Positions 10,981 to 21,240 of a stretch of DNA of 64,000 bases are shown piece after piece. Numbering within the stretch: position 1 is the stretch's first letter; the number at the start of each line of letters is the position of its first letter. The DNA is from Coptis chinensis (lineage: Eukaryota; Streptophyta; Magnoliopsida; Ranunculales; Ranunculaceae), in the NCBI GenBank assembly GCA_015680905.1, contig CM027379.1, forward strand, positions 29,034,501-29,098,500, given 5' to 3'. The position numbers were made by a program, and so were the translations under genes. The notes below the pieces were generated by a model. The model did no database searches. It was not told where the DNA came from and saw only the letters and a program-made list of their open reading frames with translations.

Positions 10981-12418
10981 AAATAATCCTATCGCTTAAG
11001 TTATTCTATATTTATCTAATTATTTGAAGAAGAAATTATGGACACATAAGAAAAAACATTCCACCATAGTACGTACTCTTGGCCTGATCATTATGGATCT
11101 AAAACCCAGATCTGAGATATGCAAAAGCTGCTCAAATCACATGGTTTTGGTGGGCGAGATGTTCTTTGTTTGTGCTGCTCCCTCTATGAATCTAAATATT
11201 GAATGATAAGAGAAACATAGTAACACAGTAACATGCTCTCCATGTGAGTCAGGAATCAGCATACGAAAATAGTATTAGTTTGCTACTTTTTGTCCAACTG
11301 ATCTTGCTTTAAAGGGGTTGCTTGGAAGCATGGAATCGCAAGTTACAATTGTGATTATTAGGGAAAGGCGGTGGACTGGTGAGCAGTTAAAGTGAAAAGG
11401 CATTCAACATCTTCCCGATTTAACCCGGGTTCAAGAATCAACTTAAAAGGGGCATATTTAATTAACAAGGAACTCAAGTTCTGTTCCTAATCTTATCGTA
11501 GTGCTTGGACTGTACGTTAATTATTTCATACAGATTAACGACAGTAAAAGTTTTAATATTGTTAAGGACATTGCTAACACGCTACTATGTAGCAACATAT
11601 ATTTTTTTTGAAGGGCTATGTAGCAACATATTCACTCTGACGCACATCATCTTTAGCATGTAGACATAATTTGCCCACTATTTTGCAGTCATTCATGGAC
11701 CATGCATTTCGTGTACTAGCGTGGCTTGACAGTAAAATCACCTAAAAATGACTGCAACAAATTGAGGAAACATAAAATTTTGAAGCTCATAAAGAGAATA
11801 AAAAATAACCTCATAGAATTCGGAAAGCAAAAGGTGGTTCATAAATATAGTGACATGATAACGGCTATGTCAGACTTCCAATTTTACTTCATGCGTGGAA
11901 ACAAGTATCTGACATCTCGCTGGCAAACGAAGACAGGAGTATGCAGCCAGGAATGGGGTTAGCAAATTATTATAAAAACGAAATTTACCAAAAATTACCC
12001 TTTCAAGAACATGGGACAAATGAGTAGACACCAGTTGACATCATAATAACCATGAAATTGAGTGTAGATGAAGCACTTTTTGGTCCACTTTTTCTTTCTT
12101 ACGTTTACTTTATGCATTAAAATAATAAGTTTAACCAGGACATTTACTTTATGCATTAAAATAATAAGTTTAACCAAGACGACTGATCTGAAGAAGAACA
12201 CGTACCGAATCCAGAAATAGGAAGGAAGCTTGCATCTTCTTGGATGGATGATTAAGTAAGCTAGACTCATCAGTGGATTAAGTGTGCCATTACCCCATAG
12301 CAAGTTAGCAACATTTAGATCACTACATTTTTATGAAAATTGACCTTGAGATCCATATTGATAAAGTTTCAAAAGATTGATGAATAATCCGAGGCATTAC
12401 AATAGGTCCACTCTAGAA
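10981..12418. other. Intergenic, no gene seen apart from a short tandem repeat
   Basis: Short open frames here (60-100 codons) show no domain. A 39-bp unit is repeated twice at 12104-12181. The words CTATGTAGCAACATAT occur twice near 11585-11630. Confidence 0.5.
12104..12181. repeat. 39-bp direct repeat, two copies
   Basis: The unit beginning TTTACTTTATGCATTAAAAT occurs at 12104 and 12143 with only one or two changes (CCAGGAC versus CCAAGAC). Confidence 0.9.
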
Positions 12419-12427
12419 TTTTTAATT

Positions 12428-12646
12428 GGGTTAACTAGTATTACCCCCCCCCACTAGATTTGAATTAGGATTTTTCCTCTACTAGATGGAAAATTAGGGT
12501 CTCCTCTCTAAATACACACACAAAAAAAGTCAAAGTGGGTTGACCAAATTTTTTTTGTGTGTATTTAGATGAGAGACCCTAATTTCCCATCTAGTTGGGG
12601 GAAATCCTAATTGGCTCATCTAGTGGGGGGTAATACTAGTTCACCC
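12428..12646. mobile_element. Mutator-type MITE with 9-bp target duplication
   Basis: Both ends read GGGTTAACTAGTATTACC or its near match GGGTGAACTAGTATTACC when inverted, and complementarity extends about 95 bp inward to a short centre near 12530-12545, so it folds into a long hairpin. It is flanked on both sides by TTTTTAATT (12419-12427 and 12647-12655), a perfect 9-bp duplication typical of Mutator-like elements. No coding capacity. Confidence 0.9.
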
Positions 12647-12655
12647 TTTTTAATT

Positions 12656-15263
12656 TTGAAATCAAATTCCACTTTTCGTTCTCAACCATTTTAACTTTGA
12701 TGTCCTTTTGGTTTGTCATTGTCTATTGTCTCATTGACATTCAAATTAAGAAATTAGTGGGGTGGTTAATATTTAATGATGATGAGCTGAGGGAGGGGGT
12801 TGAACAATTCATGTCACTTTCATTGTTCTGTATAACGTATGCTTGGAGAGTTGGAGAAAGAGATAGTTTGTTTAAACTAAATGGAAGGTGAAGGGGACTT
12901 CCACATATTACATATATAGCATCCAATGAACTTCATTATTGAAAACCATACTATTTGATTGATATAAATTAGAAGGTGTGTAGTTGGTTTAGCTCTAATA
13001 TGCACCACATGCCTTGATGCCTCTAACATCACTACCAATCTACCGTAGTTACAGCTCTAAAACCCACCACATGCCCTCTAACATCAGTGCCCATTATGAA
13101 AGCAAAAGTAATTTAATTACTGTTTTGACAATCCTATATTCCTATTGTTCTCCAGAGGTTCTAAAGAATAGCACCTTCCGATCCATTGTAGAGGAACATT
13201 TATTCTTTTGGAGAGAGAGAGAGAGAGAAATTAGTTGGCAAGAGTATATATGAAATTCAACTTCTGAGCATAACCGCATAAGCAATAAAAGGGTAAATGG
13301 TGGAGATTTAAAGAAGGTGAATATCGAATCAGGGAAGGTCAGTTGTGCAACATAAAGGCATCCCATGTCTGACAGAACCAATTAACTTAGTAGATTAGTT
13401 TGCCAAAATAATCCAAACAATTCATCTGCACTTCTCAATGCAAGATGGAATGTTTGACAAAGACACGCCCATTATATCCAACTTCATTTGTTTGTTATCT
13501 TAACATCCAACGGTCTTGATTCTTCCTCATCTTGCAAATTATGTTCTTAAGGTAAAAAAATATCCATTTTTTATTATTTGGACAAAATACAACAGTAAAC
13601 TCAGAGTGTCACGGTGAAAGGAGGCACATGCCATGTAACATATTACAAGATCCCAAAAAGATTAATATAAAGGATATTTAGATGAAAAACATGATTAGGT
13701 TCCCCTACTTCCTATACAAAGCAGTAACAGAGTCAATGCTATTCTTCTATATAATTAGCAGTGAGCGAGTGATCCAAGTAAACCATTCAATTACCGAGGA
13801 ACATGTTGGTTAGTACTTAAAATAAAAAAGATTCATCACATTTTTTAGGCTTTAAAGATCTAGAACCACACTAACACACATGGAGAATCCACAAAAGTGA
13901 CAACGTTTGGAGTCACAATGACATATAATCCGTAATGGTAACATCATGTATAGTGTTGATCACTCTAATAATATAATATATCACGGTACTGGTAATAATA
14001 ATATATGATAGTCTGCTAGCAATTGCATGTGAGTGAATGATCCCATGCTTCTAGAGAATGATCATGGAGTGGACCTAGGCATGGGGGTTGATATGATGCT
14101 TTTTGAAGGAATGTTTATGTCTAAAACATCAATTGCAGTTACAGTTGGAGGGGTATAGTTCTCTAATCCACACAAATTTTCTATAGGTTGACAATGTGCG
14201 AGCTAAGGAGCAACTCTATGTTAAGGAGTTGAATTAGCACTGATGTATAACGCACCTCTCCCTTTTTGTAAGCCACCTATTGTGCCTGCTTCGTGATATC
14301 CAAATTGATCCTAGTTCTCTCTCTTGTGATCTATCATTCTATCCTCAACGGCTCTACTCCATCCCTCGTTTTTCTCCATCTATTTTCCATTTTCTGGAGA
14401 AAACAATTTTCTTTGATTTGGAAAGGAAGTCACTTCTTCAGTTTTTAACAGTCTCCATTCTCAAACTTTTATTCTCTCTTGCTTTCCCTGGAATCCTATT
14501 CCATGAACCAAATACAACCAACATTCAATAAGCAGAGCTGTAATCGGGAAGCAACATATTGGTAAAAGTTAATTCTTGAATTGAAATCATTTTTCACATA
14601 AATTTCATTCAAAAAAATGAATGAAAAACTCAAAAACGTGTGGGTATAGAACTATAGATTAATTCAGATCCGGTCCGTGTAATTGTGGAAAATGTAAACT
14701 TATATCCAACCCGGCCACTCAGTGATTAGGGTCCAAAGTTTAATATCCACAGTCCAAAGTCCAAACCAGATGAGGACTTGGATCAGCTGCATTCCGGATC
14801 AAACCTGCAAATTTGAATTGTATATGCAGGAAGGTGAGGCCCATCTCTAGATTGCACATGTCAGAAAATTATAGCTGACTATAAAATGTAGGATTTATTA
14901 TGAATACACAGGACAAAAGCTCCCCTCAAGTACAATGCCATAAAAAAAACAAAGATCCAGACTTTCATTGGAAGGAAATCTAATCAAATCGTCGTAGTTT
15001 GGAATTTGGTCTTGGCAGCAAACATTTTGTTGATTTGCCTCATTTTAGGAGGGTGTTGACGCAAGAGTGAATTTACCCAACGGCAATAGCAGATCACATG
15101 ACCGAAGAGTGTAAACAACCTGCTCGAAGGGTAAGCCCGCACTGTCAACTGTTTCGTGCAAAGCCCTTTCTAGTGACTGTGACTGATTTCTTGTTGTTGA
15201 CCATCCATGGATTACTCAAGCAGTCAAGCCAAGCCCATACACTGATACACACCTTCAGTTTAT
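12656..15263. other. Intergenic, no gene seen
   Basis: About 2.6 kb of AT-rich sequence. The open frames at 12697, 13014, 13142 and 14280 have no recognisable domain. A short GA repeat (13213-13228) is present. Confidence 0.5.
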
Positions 15264-15753
15264 TTCCATTTTTTTTTGTTTGGTAAGAATATATTAAAAC
15301 TTTAAAAAAAAGTACAAAAGGAGTTTTGTATAGGGTGAACAGCGTGTTGTCCCCTATTTCTTGCTCTACATTTCATAGCTCTATCCATAATAAAAAAATG
15401 GCATAGTGTATTTTCAGAAAAATCCGAAAAAGAGTTGGAAAGGGTCTTCCATTTACGTAGCCAATTTGGTCGACCAACAGTGGTGCACACCTCATTTGTC
15501 GTTAAAGTGACACCATGTTTGGCAAGCAAATCCACTGTAAAATTCCCTTCCCTCCATATTGTAGTAATCTTCCACCTCTGTAGGCTCTCTGTACACATAC
15601 TCCATCTAAGCTGCAACATCCATGGAATATCTCCACTATCGAAGGCTCAAGCTGCCGCTTCTAAATCAGTTTCGATCCCCAAGTTCTTCCCAGTGCCGTC
15701 TCAACACCTACAATGATAGCCATACACTCCGCTCTGAAGTTGTCACCCTGACC
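15264..15753 (-). pseudogene. 5'-truncated LINE 3' end with RNase H (RVT_3) domain
   Basis: Reading the minus strand, NFRAECMAIIVGVETAL, then after a frameshift GIETDLEAAA (an ETDS-like catalytic block), SGDIPWMLQLRW, and ITTIWREGNFTVDLLAKHG follow in the order expected of the RVT_3 RNase H domain at the C-terminus of plant LINE ORF2. Frameshifts and a stop break the frame. Downstream the strand reads TTTTAATATATTCTTACC and then an A-run (plus-strand T-run near 15269-15278), like a plant LINE 3' end. Only the last 0.5 kb of the element is present, as usual after truncated reverse transcription. Confidence 0.75.
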
Positions 15754-16167
15754 AATGTTCATAATTTCTAATTACGATAGCATATTACTCATAATTTGTT
15801 TGTGTACCACAGCGATCCAAGGTCCCAAATTGATCTTTCATTTGCACTGTCTGTTTCTTCATTTGGGCTTGAGCATATATGTGTCCAATGGACAAACAAT
15901 TATGAGCAAGGCTAGCTAGGGTTGTCTCTTGGATTGATTTTGATTTCAGGGCTTACGTGCGAGACATTCAAGCTCAAGTTGGGCTGTGTAAACTCCTACA
16001 CGATATTATAAATATGAATTTTTTCCTAACTCATATACCACCAGCCAGGAAGAAGCCTCAAAAGTTATCACAAATCACAAGGAGAATTTGCGGGTTTTAT
16101 GCGATTAAACCATCCAGGCCCATTTGTTAAAAATAAAAACATACAATTATACAATTTTTGTTCGGCT

Positions 16168-16546
16168 TTCCCTCTCCACTATCTCAAATTCAATGTCCAT
16201 GGCTGGCCTGCAGCTGCTAGTGGCGTATTAAGGAATGCTTTGTTGGGTTTCTGTGCACCAATCAGATGGGGATGGGGTTCTACCATCGGAATTTACTGCT
16301 CGATCTGTGAATAACTAGTATTCAACTAGCTGCTCAATTGGGATTAACAAATGTCATCTCTGAAACTGACTCCCAATATATATTTCAATGCATTACAGGG
16401 CCAAACAGATTATACCATGGGAAATAATATCGATACTCATGGATGTTCAGGAGGTCCTTCTCTCTCACACTTCATTTAAAATCAAATGAGTTTACAGAAA
16501 AGGAAATTATGTGGCTGATGGTCTTGAAAAACTTGGTTGTTCTTAG
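16168..16546 (+). pseudogene. RNase H (RVT_3) domain relic
   Basis: LKFNVHGWPAA and GVLRN, then in shifted frames AAQLGLTNVISETDSQYIF, and finally VYRKGNYVADGLEKLGCS before a TAG stop at 16544-16546. This is the full order of the RVT_3 domain (N-terminal LKFNVDG, the VLRN strand, ETDS, and the H/Y-R-x-G-N-x-x-A-D-x-L-x-K-x-G end). At least two frameshifts and an internal stop are needed to join the parts. It lies on the opposite strand to the 15.3 kb relic, so it is a separate insertion or the end of a decayed host RVT_3 gene. Confidence 0.72.
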
Positions 16547-17439
16547 GCTAATACTAATGAATGCAGTCACATAATCACATTTACCAGCATTCTTTGCCGT
16601 TTTGTTTTCCCAGCAAAACTCTTTCTTTAAAAATAGAAAAAGAAGAGAAGAAAAAATTAAAGGGTTAGATAATTGGAGAGGGCATCAAGCTAAGTAGCTA
16701 CTACAAGTAATTTAAATTTCATCAATACTTGATCAAACATTCAAACTTAAGATGTGCAAGAAATATTATCCCAGAAAACTAATACACATTCAGAAATTAA
16801 ACTAACTATAGACTATTAGTTATTGATAGGAAACAATTGCTGCAACAAAGAACAAAATGTGAATACAAATAAGGCGTAAGCGTGGACTAGACCGCTCTCA
16901 TTAAGGCTGTTTCGCGTTTGTTCTATGTGGAAACAAACCACACAATCCCAGGATACAACAGTCGCAATATATCAATCACCAATGCTAACTGCACTTGGTA
17001 CGGTTTTAGTTGAGGTCGGTTAATCAAAAAATTATTAGTTCGAATTGTTTTTCGGTTTTATAGAAATAATTCGGTTTGATTTTGCATCGGTTAAGCATTG
17101 GGTGTCGATTCGGTTCGTGTAACACCTAAACTGATAAGGTTGGTTCGGATTTCGGTTTCAGCCCAAAATTGAACCTAATCGACCCATGCATATCCCTAAC
17201 TTTTAGTTTCTCCTAAGTACATAAGATTGCAAGAAAAAACTTTCCTTTAACTGGAATTGTAAGAGTGTTTAGGTATACTTTTCAAGGCATCTCCAATGAG
17301 GGCATGATAAGCGCCTAAAGTGTTTATTTAGCCTCCTAATAATGACCCATTTAGACCAATTATGTGAATAAATATAATGAATAAACATTAATTATTTATT
17401 TTTGTAGGTTTTATCTTTTATTTCGTGAAATTTCAGCAA
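16547..17439. other. Intergenic with a decayed hAT-like piece
   Basis: At about 16990-17210 repeated TCGGTT words (TTCGGTTTGATT, GATTCGGTTCGTG) resemble the interior of the plant hAT elements seen at 40021-41143, but no ends are preserved. Near 17284 GGCATCTCCAATGAGGGC looks like one end of a Harbinger/Tourist MITE without a visible partner. Confidence 0.4.
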
Positions 17440-18335
17440 AAACTGACATTTTAGCAAGGAATATGGTGTAGGCTAAGCCTAGGGGCAAAAGAGAAGCCCA
17501 AGAAGGTCAAAGTCAAACTTTAAAAGCAGGGTCAAATGCAGGTTAAACCGGAGTCAAATAAATCCTTATACGTGAAAAGGAGAGGTAAAACTTTCAAATT
17601 GCTTATCTTTTAAACTGTAAGTCCGTTTGAGGCGTGTGACCTATCAAAACGATCAGCACGACGAGTTCTACTCTATAAATTGTCACAAGACAATATTTGA
17701 TAGAGAAATTTTGGTCAAAATTCCGTAACATGTCCGAATCAGCAAAAGTTAGCCCACAAGATCTATCCGTTTAGGGTTTCTAATCTAATTAGGGTTTATA
17801 CCTCCTTTAATTTGGGACCTTCTAGAAATCAAAAGAAGTTAAAGATGGTTGATTGAAGATAAAGATAAAGAGTTTTACTCTATCCTTCTTCTACTCTACT
17901 TGGCTCCTAAAGAATGTATCTAGTTATGATTATAACATTGTATTTCCTCCCATATATTCTCTATAAATAGGTTGGGGACTAGAATTTTTTCCATGTACAT
18001 AGTTTTTTAGGCAATTTCAATTCTTAGTTTAATTCCATTTTGTTTTCCATTATTGTATTCTTAAGTAGTTTTATTCATGTCTTTTATTATGTTATTCCAT
18101 TCCATTATTGTTTTTAGTCCAATGATCATGAGCTAATCACCCCATAGCAGGGAGTTAAATGAAGCATCCGTGAGGACTTGATCAATTAGTAGATTAATTT
18201 AGAGTTGTTTCCTTATTTTATTATGGCCTTCCTCGTGATAATATAGAGACAGGATAGAAAGTAGGCGAATAATCTATGAGTTGCTAAGCCCATATAGAGA
18301 TAGAAAGACTTAGTAATTCTACATGCCTAAATTCA
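17440..18335 (+). repeat. Non-coding dispersed repeat, copy i
   Basis: Shares words and order with 20421-20558, 21071-21240 plus 26642-27075: GACATTTTAG, AAAGAGAAGCCC versus AAAAGCCCTTTT, CTATCAAAACGATCAGC versus TTATCAAAAAGATTAGTGC, TTAGGGTTT, and AATGATCATGAGCTAA versus AATGATCATAGGCTAA. A CTATAAATAGG TATA-like box near 17961 suggests an LTR or promoter-bearing element. No protein domain. The family is unknown to me. Confidence 0.45.
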
Positions 18336-18343
18336 ATTGACAT

Positions 18344-18826
18344 TAGAGCTGTCAATGGATTGGGCTAGGCCCAAGGCCCAATTGAATCCAAACCAATAAG
18401 ATAGGGATTTAGATCTTAAATATTGTCCGATAAGACCATTGGGCCAGTTCTAGATATACTCCTATCCGGTCCGATAACAGCTCGGTCCGAAAACTAAAGT
18501 AGTTTAGTTAGTTTTTTCAATTAAATACTAGTACATTTTCAACTATTAATATACATAAAAAATTTGAGGCTTTGTGGATTAGTGATGTAGTGCCACCCAT
18601 AAAATATGGGTTCGACTCTTGCTATACCCAATTTCAATTTCTTTTTTGATAAATCACAAAAAAGTTAACTATTTCCATATAATCTTATCAGACCTAGGCC
18701 AGGCCCAAATCCGATCATGTCCAACAGGGCCTAGGCCGGGATTAGACCTTCTAAATGTGAATATAATTTAGGCCGAGGCCTAGACATAGGTGAGTCCTGT
18801 TCAAGTCCGGCCCATTGACAGCCCTA
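18344..18826. mobile_element. hAT element, non-autonomous
   Basis: Ends read TAGAGCTGTCAATGG and, inverted, TAGGGCTGTCAATGGG. Perfect 8-bp target duplications ATTGACAT flank it (18336-18343 and 18827-18834), as for hAT transposons. The interior has GGCCCAAGGCCC-type words and no coding frame. Confidence 0.92.
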
Positions 18827-18834
18827 ATTGACAT

Positions 18835-19890
18835 AGACACAGAGAATTGAATCTAGGAGATTAGTTTATTCAAACATTAGGTTAGTTGTAAAGCAATTGA
18901 TGTTGAGTAAACATGTAAGCTGTTTGATTTTTTTTTTTTTAGGTTGTAAAACAATTTGTAAGTTGAATCAAATCATACACAGATGAGTTCTGCTATCATT
19001 AGGTTGTAAATCAATTGGTGTTAGAATAAAATATATGTGTTGCAAACGATTTTAACTTAGTCTATTAATGAAGTAATCTCCGATGGTTAAGTTCTTCTCT
19101 CCATTCTCTTATCAATCTTCATACATCTTAGTTAAGTTTATTTGCTTTACTAGTATAAAGTCCAATCAATCAATCAAATCCCACTCTCATTATTGTATAT
19201 AGCTTTTTCTCTTTCTTAATGACTTGTGTTTATTTTCACCATGTTAAGGAGTGCTCGATATCCCTTACTCCATATTTCAATTGATATTATTTTAGAGAGT
19301 GTGGTTCATACTTTGATTAGAGGTGTGTGTTAGGATAGACTAGTTTAGTTAGGGTGTGCTCCATCTTTGCCTACTTAGATTGAATTGTTTGTTTGGATTG
19401 CTATTTAAACTTCTAATCAGGGCACAAACAATATGAGATGTAAAGCTTAGATCCCGCCCTAATCTCAAAGATAGAGAGAGCGAATTTGTGGACAAACTTG
19501 TCCACAAACATCTACTCTTGATTGGGTCAAACAATTTGTGGGCAGATAAACAGTTTTTCCGGGCAGCCTCTCCACCAGTCAACACTTGAGGTCTTGTGGA
19601 CAGCAAATAGTTGCATGTCCACAAACTTATTTTGTCAAAAATACCCTCCCACTAGGGGATACAAACCATAAGTAATAGCTATTAATTTCTTAATCAAGTG
19701 GAAAAAATTTCATCTCGGATCGATGCACATATTTTGAAAAAGATTTAGATGGTAGTCCAAGTGATGCCCTATATTGAGTTCTAAATGTGGCATTACATGA
19801 TTTTAAAACTCTGACGTTGATAAGCATCCGAAATTATACAATTACCCTTTAATATCATTTTGTTTGGGTCAATAATTATGTGTTTAATAA
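18835..19890. other. Non-coding, continuation of the older repeat
   Basis: AT-rich sequence with ATTAGGTTGTAAA repeated loosely (18950-19020). The 91-codon minus frame at 19349-19624 has no recognisable domain. Confidence 0.4.
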
Positions 19891-20108
19891 TCTATCTAGT
19901 AAAAAGGCTTAGTGTGGGGGTCGCAGGGCCCCATCTGGCGGCTAACATTGTATTTCACAAGTTGTGACATGATACTTTCAAGTGAGCTCAAATAGTGTGA
20001 TGGTAGACCTACAAGTCAACAAAAGCTGTTGGGTTTGGGTCTCTGGGTAAAAAGAGGGTCTTTTTATTGACTGTTCATCGCCGGGCCGTAAGCACGGGCA
20101 ACTCCTAG
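19891..20108 (+). mobile_element. Small non-autonomous Helitron A
   Basis: Starts TCTATCTAGTAAAAAGGCTT after an A and ends CTCCTAG before a T, the A/T insertion and TC...CTAG rule of plant Helitrons. An imperfect hairpin (about 20080-20099, CCGGGCCG..GCACGGGC) stands a few bases before the end. No coding frame. Confidence 0.7.
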
Positions 20109-20110
20109 TA

Positions 20111-20353
20111 TCTAATAAAAATGCTTGGTGTGGGGCCCGTAGGGCTCCATCTGGTGGCTACAAATATATATTTCTCACAAATTATAACATGACAAATCTA
20201 AAGTCATAGGATATGTGCAGTTTAAAATGTTAATTTGAAAGAGAACTGAATCATTGTTGAATTGATCAACAATAGCTGTTTTGTGGGCTGAGCTTTTATC
20301 ATTCGGTTGGTTGGGGTTCTTTTAGGCATAATTTGAAATGGGCTATATACTAG
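20111..20353 (+). mobile_element. Small non-autonomous Helitron B, adjacent to A
   Basis: Starts TCTAATAAAAATGCTTGGTG, closely related to the Helitron A start, and both share the following GTGTGGGG and CCATCTGG words. A plausible end GGGCTATATACTAG/T lies at 20353, but its hairpin is not clear. It begins 2 bp after Helitron A ends, so two related elements lie head to tail. Confidence 0.55.
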
Positions 20354-20420
20354 TGTAGAATAATTATAGTCGGTTTTGCATGTTTTGCAAGTTTTGCAAG
20401 TTTTGATACTTAAAATAGTA

Positions 20421-20558
20421 AATTTTTAGCAAAACCGACATTTTAGAATGTTAAAAGGCCGAAAAATAGCTTGGAGCAAAAGCCCTTTTGACATAGTGAT
20501 TATAGTTCAAAAGGTGGGCCAAGTCAAGCCCTAGCCAAATCGAGTCATTCCTGGGAAA
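20421..20558 (+). repeat. Direct repeat, copy ii
   Basis: Nearly the same sequence as 21071-21208 (for example CGAAAAATAGCTTGGAGC, AGTCAAGCCCTAGCC). The second copy continues into the repeat that the CACTA element interrupted. Confidence 0.9.
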
Positions 20559-20948
20559 AACTAAATCAAGGTGTTAGACAACAACAATGAAGAGTTTGAG
20601 CATAAATGAATAAATTGTTGATTTTTAGTGAACTAGGGTTTCAATTTAGATTTTCCATGGAGAAATTTGAACATTTGCGAATTAGGGTTTCAAATTAGGT
20701 ATTTGGGAATAGAAAATATGAGAGGGAATGATTTTTTATTGGCATGTGAAGTGGTTTTGTTGGTAGGTCATATGGTGTTCTCGTGTTTTTGTTGACTTGA
20801 CTTGATCGGGAGTGTGTTGACTATGCTGACTGTGCAAGAATTTGACACATCTCAAAATTAGAAATTCCATATAAGAAAATAATTAATCCACATAAGTCTT
20901 TCGGTGCCAGAAATGAACTGGAAAAATGGAACTGGATGCGTTTTACAA

Positions 20949-21070
20949 GTACAGGGTTAAAATTGCCTGAACTTTAGTGGGGTAAAATATGCATATTTGC
21001 CTAAATTTTCGTGGGGTAAAATAAGTGGTAAAACTTGACAAGTTCGAGGGTAAAATATGCATATTTGCCT
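20949..21070 (+). repeat. Short tandem repeat
   Basis: The words GGGTAAAATATGCATATTTG followed by CCTAAATTTTC occur twice about 70 bp apart, immediately before the repeat copy at 21071. Confidence 0.7.
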
Positions 21071-21208
21071 AAATTTTCAACAAAACCAACATTTTAGAAT
21101 ATAAAGAGGCCGAAAAATAGCTTGGAGCAAAAGCCCTTTTGATATAGTGATTATAGTCCAAAAGGAGGGCCAAGTCAAGCCCTAGCCAAATCGAGCCATT
21201 TCCGGACA
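21071..21208 (+). repeat. Direct repeat, copy iii (interrupted by CACTA element)
   Basis: Second copy of 20421-20558. It runs to 21240, where the CACTA element begins, and resumes after the element at 26642 with words homologous to the repeat at 17.4-18.3 kb. Confidence 0.85.
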
Positions 21209-21240
21209 AACCATGTTAGACAGCCAACAAAACTTCAAAT

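Noticed and set aside
17284-17352. GGCATCTCCAATG as a Harbinger MITE
   Set aside because: Only one end seen, no partner and no target duplication; noted but not called as an element.
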